Source: Chloroflexota bacterium
GTDB taxonomy: Bacteria; Chloroflexota; Anaerolineae; VGOG01
Direction of reading: 5' to 3'
DNA length: 48,207 nucleotides
NCBI GenBank assembly: GCA_030611885.1
Contig: JAUWOY010000023.1
Span: 1 to 48,207, forward strand
Positions 8,498-16,558 of the stretch are shown piece after piece. Position 1 is the stretch's first letter; every line of letters begins with the position of its first letter. A program made the position numbers and the translations under genes. The notes beneath the pieces were generated by a model that saw nothing but the letters and a program-made list of their open reading frames with translations, did not search any database and was not told the origin of the DNA.

Positions 8498-9571
8498 GTG
8501 CGAGTAATTGAGATAACAGAGCGCAATCTGTGGAACGAGGCCCTTCTCAAGCTGCCTTATAACCACGTATTGCAATCCTACGAGTGGGGTCAGTTCAAAA
8601 GCCAATATGGATGGAAGCCCCTGCGTCTCCTGTTCGAGGAGGATGGCTCAGTCCGGGCCGCAGCCTCTGTCCTGCGACGCAAGTTCCCCCATCTCCCGCT
8701 CTGCATAATGTACGTGCCCAAAGGGCCAGCCCTCGATTACGGCGACGATGAGCTGCTGAGGCATGTCTTAGCCACTTTGGAGGACGTAGCCAGGCGACAT
8801 CACGCTATCTTCATCAAGATTGACCCCGATGTCTGCCTGGAAGACCCCAGCCATCCGGCTGCTCAAGTCATCACCGCTCTGGAAAGCCGGGGTTGGCAGC
8901 TCTCCTCTGAGCAAATCCAATTCCGCAACACCATTCTCATTGACCTGACGCGGGAAGAGGACGAGCTGCTGATGGCCATGAAGTCCAAGACTCGCTACAA
9001 CGTCCGCCTGGCCGAGCGGCGAGGGGTCGAGGTACGCTTAGGGGCGCTGGCCGATCTGCCCCTCTTTTACGAGATGTACGTCGAGACCAGCAGCCGGGAT
9101 GAATTCATCATCCGCCCCTTTGTCTACTATCGCCATGCCTGGCAGGCTTTCGTCGAAGCCAACCTGGCTCATCTCTTCATCGCCGAGTACGAGGATCAGC
9201 CCCTGGCCGGCCTCATCCTCTTCCGCTTCGGAAACAAAGTGTGGTACATGTACGGCGCTTCGCGAGACCTGCACCGCAATCTGATGCCCAATCACCTCCT
9301 GCAGTGGGAAGCCATGCGCTGGGCCAAGGCCCAGGGCTGCACAGTGTATGATATGTGGGGGGCGCCTGACGTCCTAGACGAATCAGATCCCATGTGGGGG
9401 GTTTACAGGTTCAAAGAGGGTTTGGGAGGCCAATTCGTGCGCCACATTGGAGCCTATGATTACCCCGTTTCGCGCTTGCTATACCAGTTTTATACAGTGA
9501 CTGTGCCCCACTATCTGGAAATGCTCCGCAAAAAGAGTAGAAAAACGAAGAAAGTAGACAGAACAGAGTAA
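8498..9571 (+). CDS. FemX/FemAB-type peptidoglycan bridge aminoacyltransferase (copy 2)
   Basis: About 357 residues from a GTG at 8498 (MRVIEITERNLW..). The frame is open to an ATG at 8438, but those 20 codons are made entirely of the dispersed repeat and read as non-protein, so the GTG is preferred; its RBS (AGGAT) is weak. Family signatures match copy 1 closely: HVLQSYEWGQFKSQYGW, MYVPKGPALD, MKSKTRYNVRLAERRGV, WYMYGASRDLHRNLMPNHLLQWEAMRWAKAQGC and MWGAPDVLDES. The C-terminus is Lys/Arg-rich. Tandem FemX paralogues often add successive residues of a cross-bridge, so the pair may build a two-residue bridge (inference). The shared promoter is at 7293-7321. Confidence 0.85.
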   Translation: MRVIEITERNLWNEALLKLPYNHVLQSYEWGQFKSQYGWKPLRLLFEEDGSVRAAASVLRRKFPHLPLCIMYVPKGPALDYGDDELLRHVLATLEDVARRHHAIFIKIDPDVCLEDPSHPAAQVITALESRGWQLSSEQIQFRNTILIDLTREEDELLMAMKSKTRYNVRLAERRGVEVRLGALADLPLFYEMYVETSSRDEFIIRPFVYYRHAWQAFVEANLAHLFIAEYEDQPLAGLILFRFGNKVWYMYGASRDLHRNLMPNHLLQWEAMRWAKAQGCTVYDMWGAPDVLDESDPMWGVYRFKEGLGGQFVRHIGAYDYPVSRLLYQFYTVTVPHYLEMLRKKSRKTKKVDRTE

Positions 9572-9864
9572 TCAGTGACGAATTTCGCCCATTTTGCAAA
9601 CAGGCCGTATCTAAACAAGCAAATTTACGTTATAATAAATAGAGAACAATTCTTTGGATTGTAATGAATACCAACCAATCAGGCTGCTCTTCACGCAGAA
9701 TTCATGCCACTTTCACCAGGTCTTCACACCTTATTTCGATCAAGAATGATATAATTTAATTGAGTTCAGCGTATCCTCGCCGTTTTATTCGGAATCTATG
9801 GATAGTCGAAGGATTTTAAAATCTGTACCAGTGAGTGTAGGGTGATAGAAAAACGGGGGCAAAG
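9572..9864. other. intergenic region with candidate promoters for the surface protein
   Basis: An AT-rich gap of 293 bp. TATAAT hexamers occur at 9631-9636 and 9750-9755 on the plus strand, but neither has a good -35 at 16-18 bp. No gene is seen. One of them probably drives the surface protein gene downstream. Confidence 0.4.
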
Positions 9865-12672
9865 ATGTTTGGTCATTTCGATGTATTAAGTGCAAATTTG
9901 AGCAGCGACTGGACAGATTGGCTAGCCCGAGTAAAGGGGTCTAAAGTGAGCAGGCAAACTCTGCTTTGCCTGCTGTGTGTTTTCCTGGGCATCAGCATGG
10001 TAACTGTGCTCTGGACAACAGGCCTATCCCTCAAGCCGGCGCTGGCGCAACCTGGCGATGGGTACGCCGAAGCACAACTTGGGCCAGGCAGGCGAGTCCA
10101 GTTGCCGGCCATTGACAACGAGAACGGGTGGGAGACCTGGGTGCAGGTGCAAAATGTGGGAACGACAGGCAGCGGGGTGGTCGTGTTCTTCTGGGGCGAT
10201 TACTCAAACGAGTGCCCCACCAACGACCCAGGGCCGATAAACACGGTCTGCATGAGGGTGCCAGAGAATGCCGTTTGGACTCTGAAGGCCACCATTCCCA
10301 CCCAGGCCAGGTCAGCCATCGCCTACTCGGTAGCTACCCCTATCTTCAACAATGCCTGTGAGGATGCTGGCGATGCGGTAGGCGACACTAGTGCATGGAT
10401 GGCATGGGAGGACACTTACGGAGGCACTGGTGAACCTTTAGCAGTGATGGTCCAACGCAAGGGCCCCAATGACTTCGACACTGTTGTTTCCAGTGCTTAC
10501 CCTGGCCTCACCGAGTCTATGCATGGGGAAGGGCCTCCCTATCAATATTTCACTCCCTATGCCATGAGGCGATATCATGACTTGTACACAGAGATGGTTA
10601 TCCAAAACGGCGGTAACCAATGTACCCCCGTATCCATCTACTACAGGGAGCAAGGACCCTACTCCTTCGAGCGAATACAGCGCATCGAGCAGTTGGCGCC
10701 TGGAGAATCCGTTCGGCTAAGGGTCCCTGACGAGATAAAATGCGAATGGCTGGGATCAGCGTATATTCAGGCTAACCAGCCGCTGGGTATTATCGTAGAT
10801 CAGACCAGCTTCTCCAAATACTGCCTGGATTCAAGCAATCGAGGCACCTTGTTGACTTATTGGGCCCAGCCCTACAAGCCTGCCGGTGATACGCTCCTCT
10901 ACGCAGGTCTCCTGTTCAGAATGTGGAGTGGCTGGCAAACCGGCATCCAGGTGCAAAACCTGACCCAGGAATCTCTACCCACCTTCGTCACGGTGGATTT
11001 CATGGACAACAGCGGAGGTGAGATTATATTCCTGGGCGATTGGATCGGCCCCAATGGCGCCACCACCTTCTACCTGCCGGCCATCACCGATCTGGGCTTC
11101 GACTATTTAGGAGCGGCTGACATCCAATCCCATGAACAGGTGGACTATCCCAGCGGGAGAGAGACCGACGGCCAACCCATCTTCGCCGTGGTGGACGTGA
11201 AGAAGGCTTTGGTCTACTCCGATACCTTTGACAGATGGGAGCCTGCCCAGCCGGGTGAGGCGCAGGGAGGAGCCTATAATGCCGAGCCGCTAAAAGCCGG
11301 GTCGGGATGGGGATATATTGCCCTTCCGTCAATAAGCAAATCGGATGAGGTAACCTCGACTATTGCCATCCGCAACAACTCCAACTGTAACAGAATACGG
11401 CTCAGCATAAACATTTACGACGCTACTGGAGCCAAGCACACCATTATTAGCGGCCTGTGGCTAGAGCCTAAGCATTCGCGGCTAGTAGACCTGGCCAACA
11501 TCGGCAGCGTGGTTTCTGGTTTCATCGGTGCAGGGGTAGTAGAAGTTACCGGCGTGGCGCAGTTGTGTGATACCGATAGGGATGGCCACGCAAATCCAGA
11601 GCCAGTCAGGCCTTCTGTTACAGTGTTGAACAAGGGCCGTCCCTCCGGCGACATCACCACCGTCTATGATGGCATTCCCTTCAAGGAGTGGGATCTCGTC
11701 TGCAGAGGTGACATCATGGGCACCGTGCACTCCATAGACCCGGGCCACGAGGCAGACGTAAGCGCCGCGAAGCCCATCGAGGGCGTGACGGTCACATCGG
11801 ACGATGGGACCGAGTCCTCCACCGGCTCCACCGGCGGCTACGCACTGGAAGGCGTGAAGTACATGACCCGGACGGTGACCTTCGGAAAGCAGGGCTTCTT
11901 GACCTGGACAGCTCCGTCCTTCTTCCTGGACTGCGGCGAGGATAAGATGCTTAATGCCGGGTTGCTTTGCCTGGGCGACGTCAGCTTCAAGGTCGTGGCA
12001 TCTATCGCTACCGATGAGAACACTTCCAGCATCGCGGGTGCCACGGTAGAGTACAACAAGCCGCTCGCCCCCCAGGCTGCCCATTACGGAAACTACTACC
12101 ACACCATCGGCACCACTGCCGCCAGCGGCGTGTCAACCTTGACCGTGCCCATCCTCAATGCGACTGGCACCTTCACCGTGAGCGCGCCGGACATCGCCGA
12201 GACCGGCGTCTTTACCTGGACGCAGATGGTAAATACGCCTACAGTTACAGGGACTAACAGCATATTCGGTGGCGACGCTCTGAACTCCCGCATCTACAGC
12301 GATACCACGCGAAGTGATACTGGCATGTGGTATGGCTTTGATGACGGTAGCTGCGCCAACATCGGCTCATCTGGCCGCAGGCTCAACAACCAAGATGTGG
12401 AGCTGATGCTCTGCGGTTATGGCACAGTTGCCGGCAAGGTAGAGGTTGGCGATCTGCCTGTTCCGGACCAACTGGTCGAGGTGATCGTGAATGGCGAGGT
12501 GGTCGGTTCGGCCACCACGGGCTCGAACGGCGCCTACATCATCGGCGGCATCCCCACGGGGTGCTTCTCTACTACTGGTTGTGCAGACTTCTCCGTCCGG
12601 TGCATGGGCTGGACCGAGAATGACAAGTGGGAAGGTTGCGGCGACTTTGAGGTGATGAACTTCGCGTTCTAA
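9865..12672 (+). CDS. large secreted surface protein with carboxypeptidase-regulatory-like domains
   Basis: 935 residues from ATG 9865. An in-frame GTG at 9946 with AAGGGG upstream would give a more normal signal peptide (about 35 residues: a hydrophobic core LLCLLCVFLGISMVTVLW, then ALAQ as the likely cleavage site), so the true start is uncertain. The mature part begins with repeated all-beta modules containing WETWVQVQNVG, TGIQVQN and TSTIAIRNNS, which resemble each other and suggest three or four copies of one extracellular module. The C-terminal third has two carboxypeptidase-D regulatory-like folds (GTVHS.. AAKPIEGVTVTSDDG.. GGYALEGV; and GTVAGKVEVGDLPVPDQLVEV.. GAYIIGGIPTG). Many Cys residues support an extracellular location. 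No catalytic site is seen; a role in cell-surface structure is inferred. It is transcribed convergently with leuS. Confidence 0.75.
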   Translation: MFGHFDVLSANLSSDWTDWLARVKGSKVSRQTLLCLLCVFLGISMVTVLWTTGLSLKPALAQPGDGYAEAQLGPGRRVQLPAIDNENGWETWVQVQNVGTTGSGVVVFFWGDYSNECPTNDPGPINTVCMRVPENAVWTLKATIPTQARSAIAYSVATPIFNNACEDAGDAVGDTSAWMAWEDTYGGTGEPLAVMVQRKGPNDFDTVVSSAYPGLTESMHGEGPPYQYFTPYAMRRYHDLYTEMVIQNGGNQCTPVSIYYREQGPYSFERIQRIEQLAPGESVRLRVPDEIKCEWLGSAYIQANQPLGIIVDQTSFSKYCLDSSNRGTLLTYWAQPYKPAGDTLLYAGLLFRMWSGWQTGIQVQNLTQESLPTFVTVDFMDNSGGEIIFLGDWIGPNGATTFYLPAITDLGFDYLGAADIQSHEQVDYPSGRETDGQPIFAVVDVKKALVYSDTFDRWEPAQPGEAQGGAYNAEPLKAGSGWGYIALPSISKSDEVTSTIAIRNNSNCNRIRLSINIYDATGAKHTIISGLWLEPKHSRLVDLANIGSVVSGFIGAGVVEVTGVAQLCDTDRDGHANPEPVRPSVTVLNKGRPSGDITTVYDGIPFKEWDLVCRGDIMGTVHSIDPGHEADVSAAKPIEGVTVTSDDGTESSTGSTGGYALEGVKYMTRTVTFGKQGFLTWTAPSFFLDCGEDKMLNAGLLCLGDVSFKVVASIATDENTSSIAGATVEYNKPLAPQAAHYGNYYHTIGTTAASGVSTLTVPILNATGTFTVSAPDIAETGVFTWTQMVNTPTVTGTNSIFGGDALNSRIYSDTTRSDTGMWYGFDDGSCANIGSSGRRLNNQDVELMLCGYGTVAGKVEVGDLPVPDQLVEVIVNGEVVGSATTGSNGAYIIGGIPTGCFSTTGCADFSVRCMGWTENDKWEGCGDFEVMNFAF

Positions 12673-12705
12673 GCCAGCGCGCCGTGAGGCAAGTTACTAG
12701 ACCCC

Positions 12706-12738
12706 AAAAGCCACCAGGGTTCCCCCTGGTGGCTTTTT
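12706..12738. terminator. bidirectional terminator between surface protein gene and leuS
   Basis: A 14-bp stem (AAAGCCACCAGGG against CCCTGGTGGCTTT) with a tetraloop, A-run on one side and T-run on the other, so it can serve both converging genes. Confidence 0.85.
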
Positions 12739-12776
12739 CTGTCCTGACTTCCAACTTCCAACCTCCAACTTCCAGA

Positions 12777-15254
12777 CTATTTCGCCACGATGTTCACCAG
12801 CCGCCCCGGCACGTAGATGACTTTCTTGATCTCTAAGCCTTCCAGGTGGCGCTGAGCGCCATCGCTGGCCAGGGCCAGCTCCTTGGCCTCCTCCTCGCCG
12901 ATGTCCACCGGCACCTCCAGCCGATCCCGCAGCTTGCCATTGATCTGGACGACCAGGGTGATGACCTCCTCGGCGGCCAGCTCCTCGCTCCACGTCGGCC
13001 AACTCTGCTGGTGCACGCTGTAGGGCCGACCGATACGCGCCCACAACTCTTCGGCTACGTGGGGACAGCAAGGCGCCAGCATCAGCACCAGGCTCTCGAC
13101 CGCTTCCTCCCACGCCTCGGAGCCGTAGAGCGGCGTCTCCTGGGCCTTCATCAGCGCGTTGGTCAGTTCCATCAGGCGGGCGATGATGGTGTTAAAGGCA
13201 AAGTCCTCCATGTCCTGCGTCACTGCCCGTATGGTCTGATGTGTCTTCCGCCGAAGCGCCTGGACCTGGTCCGCACTTGCCGCTGGCCGCTCGCTGCTGG
13301 CCGCTGGCTCGTCCACCACGCAGCTCCACACTCGGCTCAGCCAGCGCACCACTCCCTCGATGCCCTGTGGATCCCACGGCCCGCCCTGCTCCCAACGCCA
13401 GCCGAACATCAGGTAGGCCCGCACGGTGTCGGCGCCGTACCGCTGTACCAGGTCATCGAGCAGGACGACGTTGCCCCGCGATTTGCTCATGCGCGCCCCG
13501 TCGGGACCCAGGATGATGCCCTGGTTACGCAGAGCTAACATCGGCTCGTCAAAATCCACCAGCCCTATGTCCCGCATGACTTTGGTGAAGAAGCGCGTAT
13601 ACAGCAGGTGCATCACAGCGTGCTCCGGCCCACCGGTGTACATGTCCACCGGCAGCCAGTAGCGGCCCGCCTCGGGATCCCAAGGGCAATCGTCTCGATG
13701 CAGCGGCTCGCCCTCTTTGTGGTAGGGAGTCACGTAGGCGTAGTGATACCACGAGGAGCACAGGAAGGTGTCCATGGTGTCGGTCTCGCGTTCAGCAGGG
13801 CCGCCGCACTTCGGGCAGATGGTATGCAGGAAGCCTTCGTGGAACTTGAGGGGCGATTCGCCCGTGGGCAGGAACTCGGCGTCCTCAGGCAGCAGCACCG
13901 GCAGGTCCTCGTAGGGCACCGGCACTATCCCGCACTCAGCGCAGTAGACGATGGGGATAGGCGCACCCCAGTACCGCTGGCGGCTGATCAGCCAGTCGCG
14001 CAGCCGGTAGTTGACCGCGAATTCGCCAGTGCCCTGTTGCTCCAGCCACTCTGTCACTTTCTGCACCGCCACGTCGCCCGGCGTGCCGCTGAAGGGACCG
14101 GAGTTGATCATCGTGCCACACCCGGTGTAGGCCTCGGTCAGCGGTTGGCCGTTCCAGTCGGGCGGTTCGATGACCACCGGGATGGGCAAGCCATACTTCT
14201 GGGCGAAATCGAAGTCCCGCTCGTCGTGGCCCGGAACGCCCATGATCGCCCCTGTCCCGTAGGTCATCATCACGTAGTCGGCGATCCAGATGGGGATGCG
14301 CTCGTCGTTGACCGGATTGACAGCGTAGGCGCCGATGAAGACGCCGGTCTTCTCCCTGTCCACAGTCAGTCGCTCGATCTCGCTCTGGCGGGCGGCCTGG
14401 AACTGGTAGGCTTCCACCTCCTCCTGGTGTTCCGGCGTGGTCAGCTTGTCCACCAGCGGATGCTCCGGGGCCAGCACCATGAAGGTCGCGCCCCACAGGG
14501 TGTCGGGGCGGGTGGTGAAGACGACGATAGGGTCCTCCTGCTCCGACACGAAAGTCACATTCGCGCCCTCGCTGCGCCCGATCCAGTTCTTCTGCATGGT
14601 GCAGATGCGCTCCGGCCAGTCTATCTTGGAGTAATCCAGCAGCTCGTCGGCGTAATCGGTGATGCGCAGGAACCACTGCTCCAGGTTCTTCTTGATGACT
14701 GGCGTGCCGCAGCGCTCGCAGTGCCGATCCTCCCCCCACACCTGCTCTCGGGCCAGGGTGGTGTTGCACTTGGGGCACCAGTCCACTGGAGCCATCTTCT
14801 TGTAGGCCAGGCCGGCTTCGTAGAACTTGAGGAAGAACCACTCTGTCCATTTGTAGTAGTCGGGCAGGCAAGAGGCCGCCTCTCGATCCCAGGCCCACAT
14901 AGCCCCCATCGAGCGGAGTTGGCGGCGCATGACTTCGATGCTATCCCAGGCCCATTTGAAGGGATGGATGCCGCGCTGGATAGCCGCGTTCTCGGCCGGC
15001 AGCCCGAAGGCGTCGAAGCCGATGGGATAGAAGACATTGTAGCCTTTCATACGAACGTAGCGCGCGCGGGCATCTGAGGGAGCCATCACGTACCAGTGGC
15101 CGATGTGCAGGTAGTTGGCCGACGGATAGGGCAGCATGGTCAGGAGGTAATACTTGGGCCGCGTCGGATCCTCCACCGTCCGGTAAAGCCCGTCGTCCTC
15201 CCATCGTTTCTGCCATTTGGGTTCGATCTGTTGAGGGATATATTTATCAGTCAT
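12777..15254 (-). CDS. leuS: leucyl-tRNA synthetase
   Basis: 825 residues, typical bacterial length. It charges tRNA-Leu with leucine. Class I signatures are in place: HIGH at residues 50-53 (YLHIGHWYVM) and the KMSKS loop (ARMSKSRGN, about residue 585). A zinc-binding knuckle (CPKCNTT.. HCERCG) follows the first Rossmann half. The CP1 editing domain is present (TTRPDTLWGATFMVLAPEHPL). The anticodon-binding and C-terminal domains end in KKVIYVPGRLVNIVAK, so the gene is full length. The start at 15254 has AGAGAGGAG upstream. A leucine-type T-box leader lies on the same strand at 16052-16411, but a toxin-antitoxin pair and a repeat intervene, so control by that leader is uncertain. Confidence 0.98.
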   Translation of the reverse strand: MTDKYIPQQIEPKWQKRWEDDGLYRTVEDPTRPKYYLLTMLPYPSANYLHIGHWYVMAPSDARARYVRMKGYNVFYPIGFDAFGLPAENAAIQRGIHPFKWAWDSIEVMRRQLRSMGAMWAWDREAASCLPDYYKWTEWFFLKFYEAGLAYKKMAPVDWCPKCNTTLAREQVWGEDRHCERCGTPVIKKNLEQWFLRITDYADELLDYSKIDWPERICTMQKNWIGRSEGANVTFVSEQEDPIVVFTTRPDTLWGATFMVLAPEHPLVDKLTTPEHQEEVEAYQFQAARQSEIERLTVDREKTGVFIGAYAVNPVNDERIPIWIADYVMMTYGTGAIMGVPGHDERDFDFAQKYGLPIPVVIEPPDWNGQPLTEAYTGCGTMINSGPFSGTPGDVAVQKVTEWLEQQGTGEFAVNYRLRDWLISRQRYWGAPIPIVYCAECGIVPVPYEDLPVLLPEDAEFLPTGESPLKFHEGFLHTICPKCGGPAERETDTMDTFLCSSWYHYAYVTPYHKEGEPLHRDDCPWDPEAGRYWLPVDMYTGGPEHAVMHLLYTRFFTKVMRDIGLVDFDEPMLALRNQGIILGPDGARMSKSRGNVVLLDDLVQRYGADTVRAYLMFGWRWEQGGPWDPQGIEGVVRWLSRVWSCVVDEPAASSERPAASADQVQALRRKTHQTIRAVTQDMEDFAFNTIIARLMELTNALMKAQETPLYGSEAWEEAVESLVLMLAPCCPHVAEELWARIGRPYSVHQQSWPTWSEELAAEEVITLVVQINGKLRDRLEVPVDIGEEEAKELALASDGAQRHLEGLEIKKVIYVPGRLVNIVAK

Positions 15255-15345
15255 TGATCTGCTCCTCTCTTGTTGAATTTGCTTTCCTTGCTTGAAGATG
15301 ATATAATCAATCCTGGATGGTAAAACCTTACTTCAATGGTGATCG

Positions 15346-15431
15346 GTAGATCCAACCCTGCTCAGCCTGGATCGCCAGATCCAGGCCCAAAGCGGGGATT
15401 TGGCAATCCCCTTAGAGCAATTGGGGACCAC
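15346..15431 (-). repeat. 85-bp dispersed repeat with two palindromes, copy 2
   Basis: Inverted copy of the element at 8397-8481, with the same palindromes (GGGGATTtGGCAATCCCC and CCTGGATCgCCAGATCCAGG on the plus strand). It lies between leuS and the DUF104 antitoxin gene, directly upstream of both. Confidence 0.8.
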
Positions 15432-15451
15432 TGGTGATAGGAGGTAAAGAA

Positions 15452-15673
15452 ATGCTGAAGACTATCAAAGCCGTCTATGAGAATGGCCTGTTCCACCCGC
15501 TCGAATCCATCTCATTGCCAGACCGAACTGAAGTGAAACTGGTTTTCTTATCACTGGAGGACGATCTCTCTTCCTGGGCTCTGGCCAAGCTGGCAGAGGA
15601 CAGCCCCTCTTTTGCTTTCCTTGCCGACCCACGAGAAGACATATACACATTGGATGATGGAGAACCGGTGTGA
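15452..15673 (+). CDS. DUF104 (AF2212-like) family antitoxin
   Basis: 73 residues from ATG 15452, which has TAGGAGG 8 bases upstream; the in-frame start 18 bases earlier lacks an RBS. The N-terminus MLKTIKAVYENGLFHPLE is the hallmark of the DUF104/AF2212 family, small beta-barrel-like proteins found next to PIN or PemK toxins. The stop overlaps the toxin start (TGATG), giving translational coupling. The pair sits between leuS and its presumed T-box leader and faces the opposite way, which suggests insertion. Confidence 0.8.
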   Translation: MLKTIKAVYENGLFHPLESISLPDRTEVKLVFLSLEDDLSSWALAKLAEDSPSFAFLADPREDIYTLDDGEPV

Positions 15674-16050
15674 TGAGATTCTCCACCGTCTTGCACCGGG
15701 GCGACGTCGTCCTCGTCCCATTCCCCTTTACAGACCTCACGGGGCGAAAAGTGCGCCCTGCGGTGATTGTTTCCCCCGACCCCGTGGGGAAGGATATAAT
15801 CCTCGCCTTTATAACTTCTGTTATCCCTTCGCCTCTGCTCTCTACAGATTTCCTCCTTGAGAAATCCTGCCCAGAGTTCCATTTAACCGGCTTGAGGACT
15901 GCATCCGTTTTCAGGATGGCCAAGTTGGGCACTCTTCATCGCTCTTTGATCTTACGGCGTTTGGGAAAGGTGGGACCTCACACTCAGCAAGATTTAGACC
16001 GATGTCTTGAAAAGGCCATCGGATTGCAACGCACTCGAATCCGCTGTTAA
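15673..16050 (+). CDS. PemK/MazF-like toxin
   Basis: 125 residues from ATG 15673 (a GTG at 15670 is also possible). The N-terminal HRGDVVLVPFPFTDLTGRK and RPAVIVSP are the standard opening of the PemK/MazF family, ribosome-independent mRNA endonucleases. The middle (ILAFITSVIP) and the C-terminal helix are consistent with a complete protein. Coupled to the DUF104 antitoxin by a 1-bp overlap. Its 3' end runs to the edge of the T-box terminator that lies on the other strand, so the gene is antisense to any T-box readthrough transcript heading for leuS. Confidence 0.85.
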   Translation: MRFSTVLHRGDVVLVPFPFTDLTGRKVRPAVIVSPDPVGKDIILAFITSVIPSPLLSTDFLLEKSCPEFHLTGLRTASVFRMAKLGTLHRSLILRRLGKVGPHTQQDLDRCLEKAIGLQRTRIRC

Positions 16051-16051
16051 C

Positions 16052-16088
16052 AAAAGCCCCCTTCGCCTCAGGGACGAAGGGGGCTTCT
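16052..16088 (-). terminator. T-box leader terminator
   Basis: A 13-bp GC-rich stem (AGCCCCCTTCG against CGAAGGGGGCT) with the TTCGTCCCT motif typical of T-box terminators. A T-run follows on the minus strand. The plus strand also has T-residues after the stem, so it may end the PemK transcript as well. Confidence 0.8.
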
Positions 16089-16118
16089 CCGTGGTACCAC
16101 CCTGCTTGATGGTTATAG

Positions 16119-16191
16119 TGGAGCTGAGGGGACTCGAACCCCTGACCTTCTCAATGCCATTGAGACGCGCTCCCAACTGCGCTACAGCCCC
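16119..16191 (-). tRNA. tRNA-Ala(GGC), embedded in the T-box leader
   Basis: A 73-nt cloverleaf on the minus strand: acceptor GGGGCTG/CAGCTCC with the G3-U70 alanine identity pair, D-arm GCGC, anticodon arm TCTCA/TGAGA with loop ATGGCAT (anticodon GGC), T-arm AGGGG-TTCGAGT-CCCCT, discriminator A. CCA is not encoded. There is no promoter of its own close upstream; the T-box promoter at 16418-16447 is the nearest. Confidence 0.95.
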
Positions 16192-16417
16192 ACGTTATCC
16201 ATCCGCTCTCAAGCGAGGTAACGGTCGCTACTCGGCAACGACTACTTCTACTTTTCACCGTTGCGGCTCCCAGGCGAGTTCGGCCTTTCCGCGCTCCCCT
16301 TCAGCGCCTTGCCGGGATCCCACCTTTACCCGGCTCTCTGTGGGGATGGCCTACTACTCCTGTTCACAGCCTTTTGTGTCTGAGTTTTCTAAAGAACCAC
16401 GCAGCACAACCGTTTTG

Positions 16418-16447
16418 ATTATACCACAAATCTGCAATTTCGGCCAA
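16418..16447 (-). promoter_or_regulatory. promoter of the T-box leader / tRNA-Ala
   Basis: TTGGCC (16442-16447), an 18-bp spacer and TATAAT (16418-16423) on the minus strand. Transcription would start near 16411, just before the T-box stem I. Confidence 0.65.
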
Positions 16448-16529
16448 TTGCCGAAAATGCAACTAAGCCGCATTAATCTGATCAACAAGCCGGTTCGCTT
16501 AGAGTGTGTTTGAGGATAGACTGCAGGAT

Positions 16530-16558
16530 TTGACAATTGCTGCATGATATGCTATACT
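16530..16558 (+). promoter_or_regulatory. promoter of the padR-ABC operon
   Basis: Consensus TTGACA (16530-16535), a 17-bp spacer and TATACT (16553-16558). The -10 lies inside the palindrome at 16549-16569. Confidence 0.8.

Larger units (their letters stand above)
16052..16411 (-). promoter_or_regulatory. T-box riboswitch leader, leucine-type, interrupted by a tRNA gene
   Basis: Read on the minus strand from a promoter at 16418-16447. Stem I elements: AGTAGTAGG, CAGAGAGCCGGG and AGGTG. The specifier-loop segment is GAA-CTC-G followed by CCTGGGAGC (16265-16281); the CTC (16276-16278) is a leucine codon placed as in known T-boxes. A second AGTAG and a CGTTA/TAACG stem follow near 16195-16235. 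Then comes a complete tRNA-Ala (16119-16191), then the T-box antiterminator core AGGGTGGTACCAC (16091-16103), whose TGGT bulge would pair with an ACCA tRNA end, then the terminator. The expected target leuS lies on the same strand but about 800 bp further, beyond a toxin-antitoxin pair. GCC (Ala) directly follows CTC, so an alanine reading is possible but fits the spacing less well. Confidence 0.8.

Noticed and set aside
13608-15077. A 489-codon plus-strand open frame opposite leuS
   Set aside because: Shadow of leuS; no RBS and no family features.
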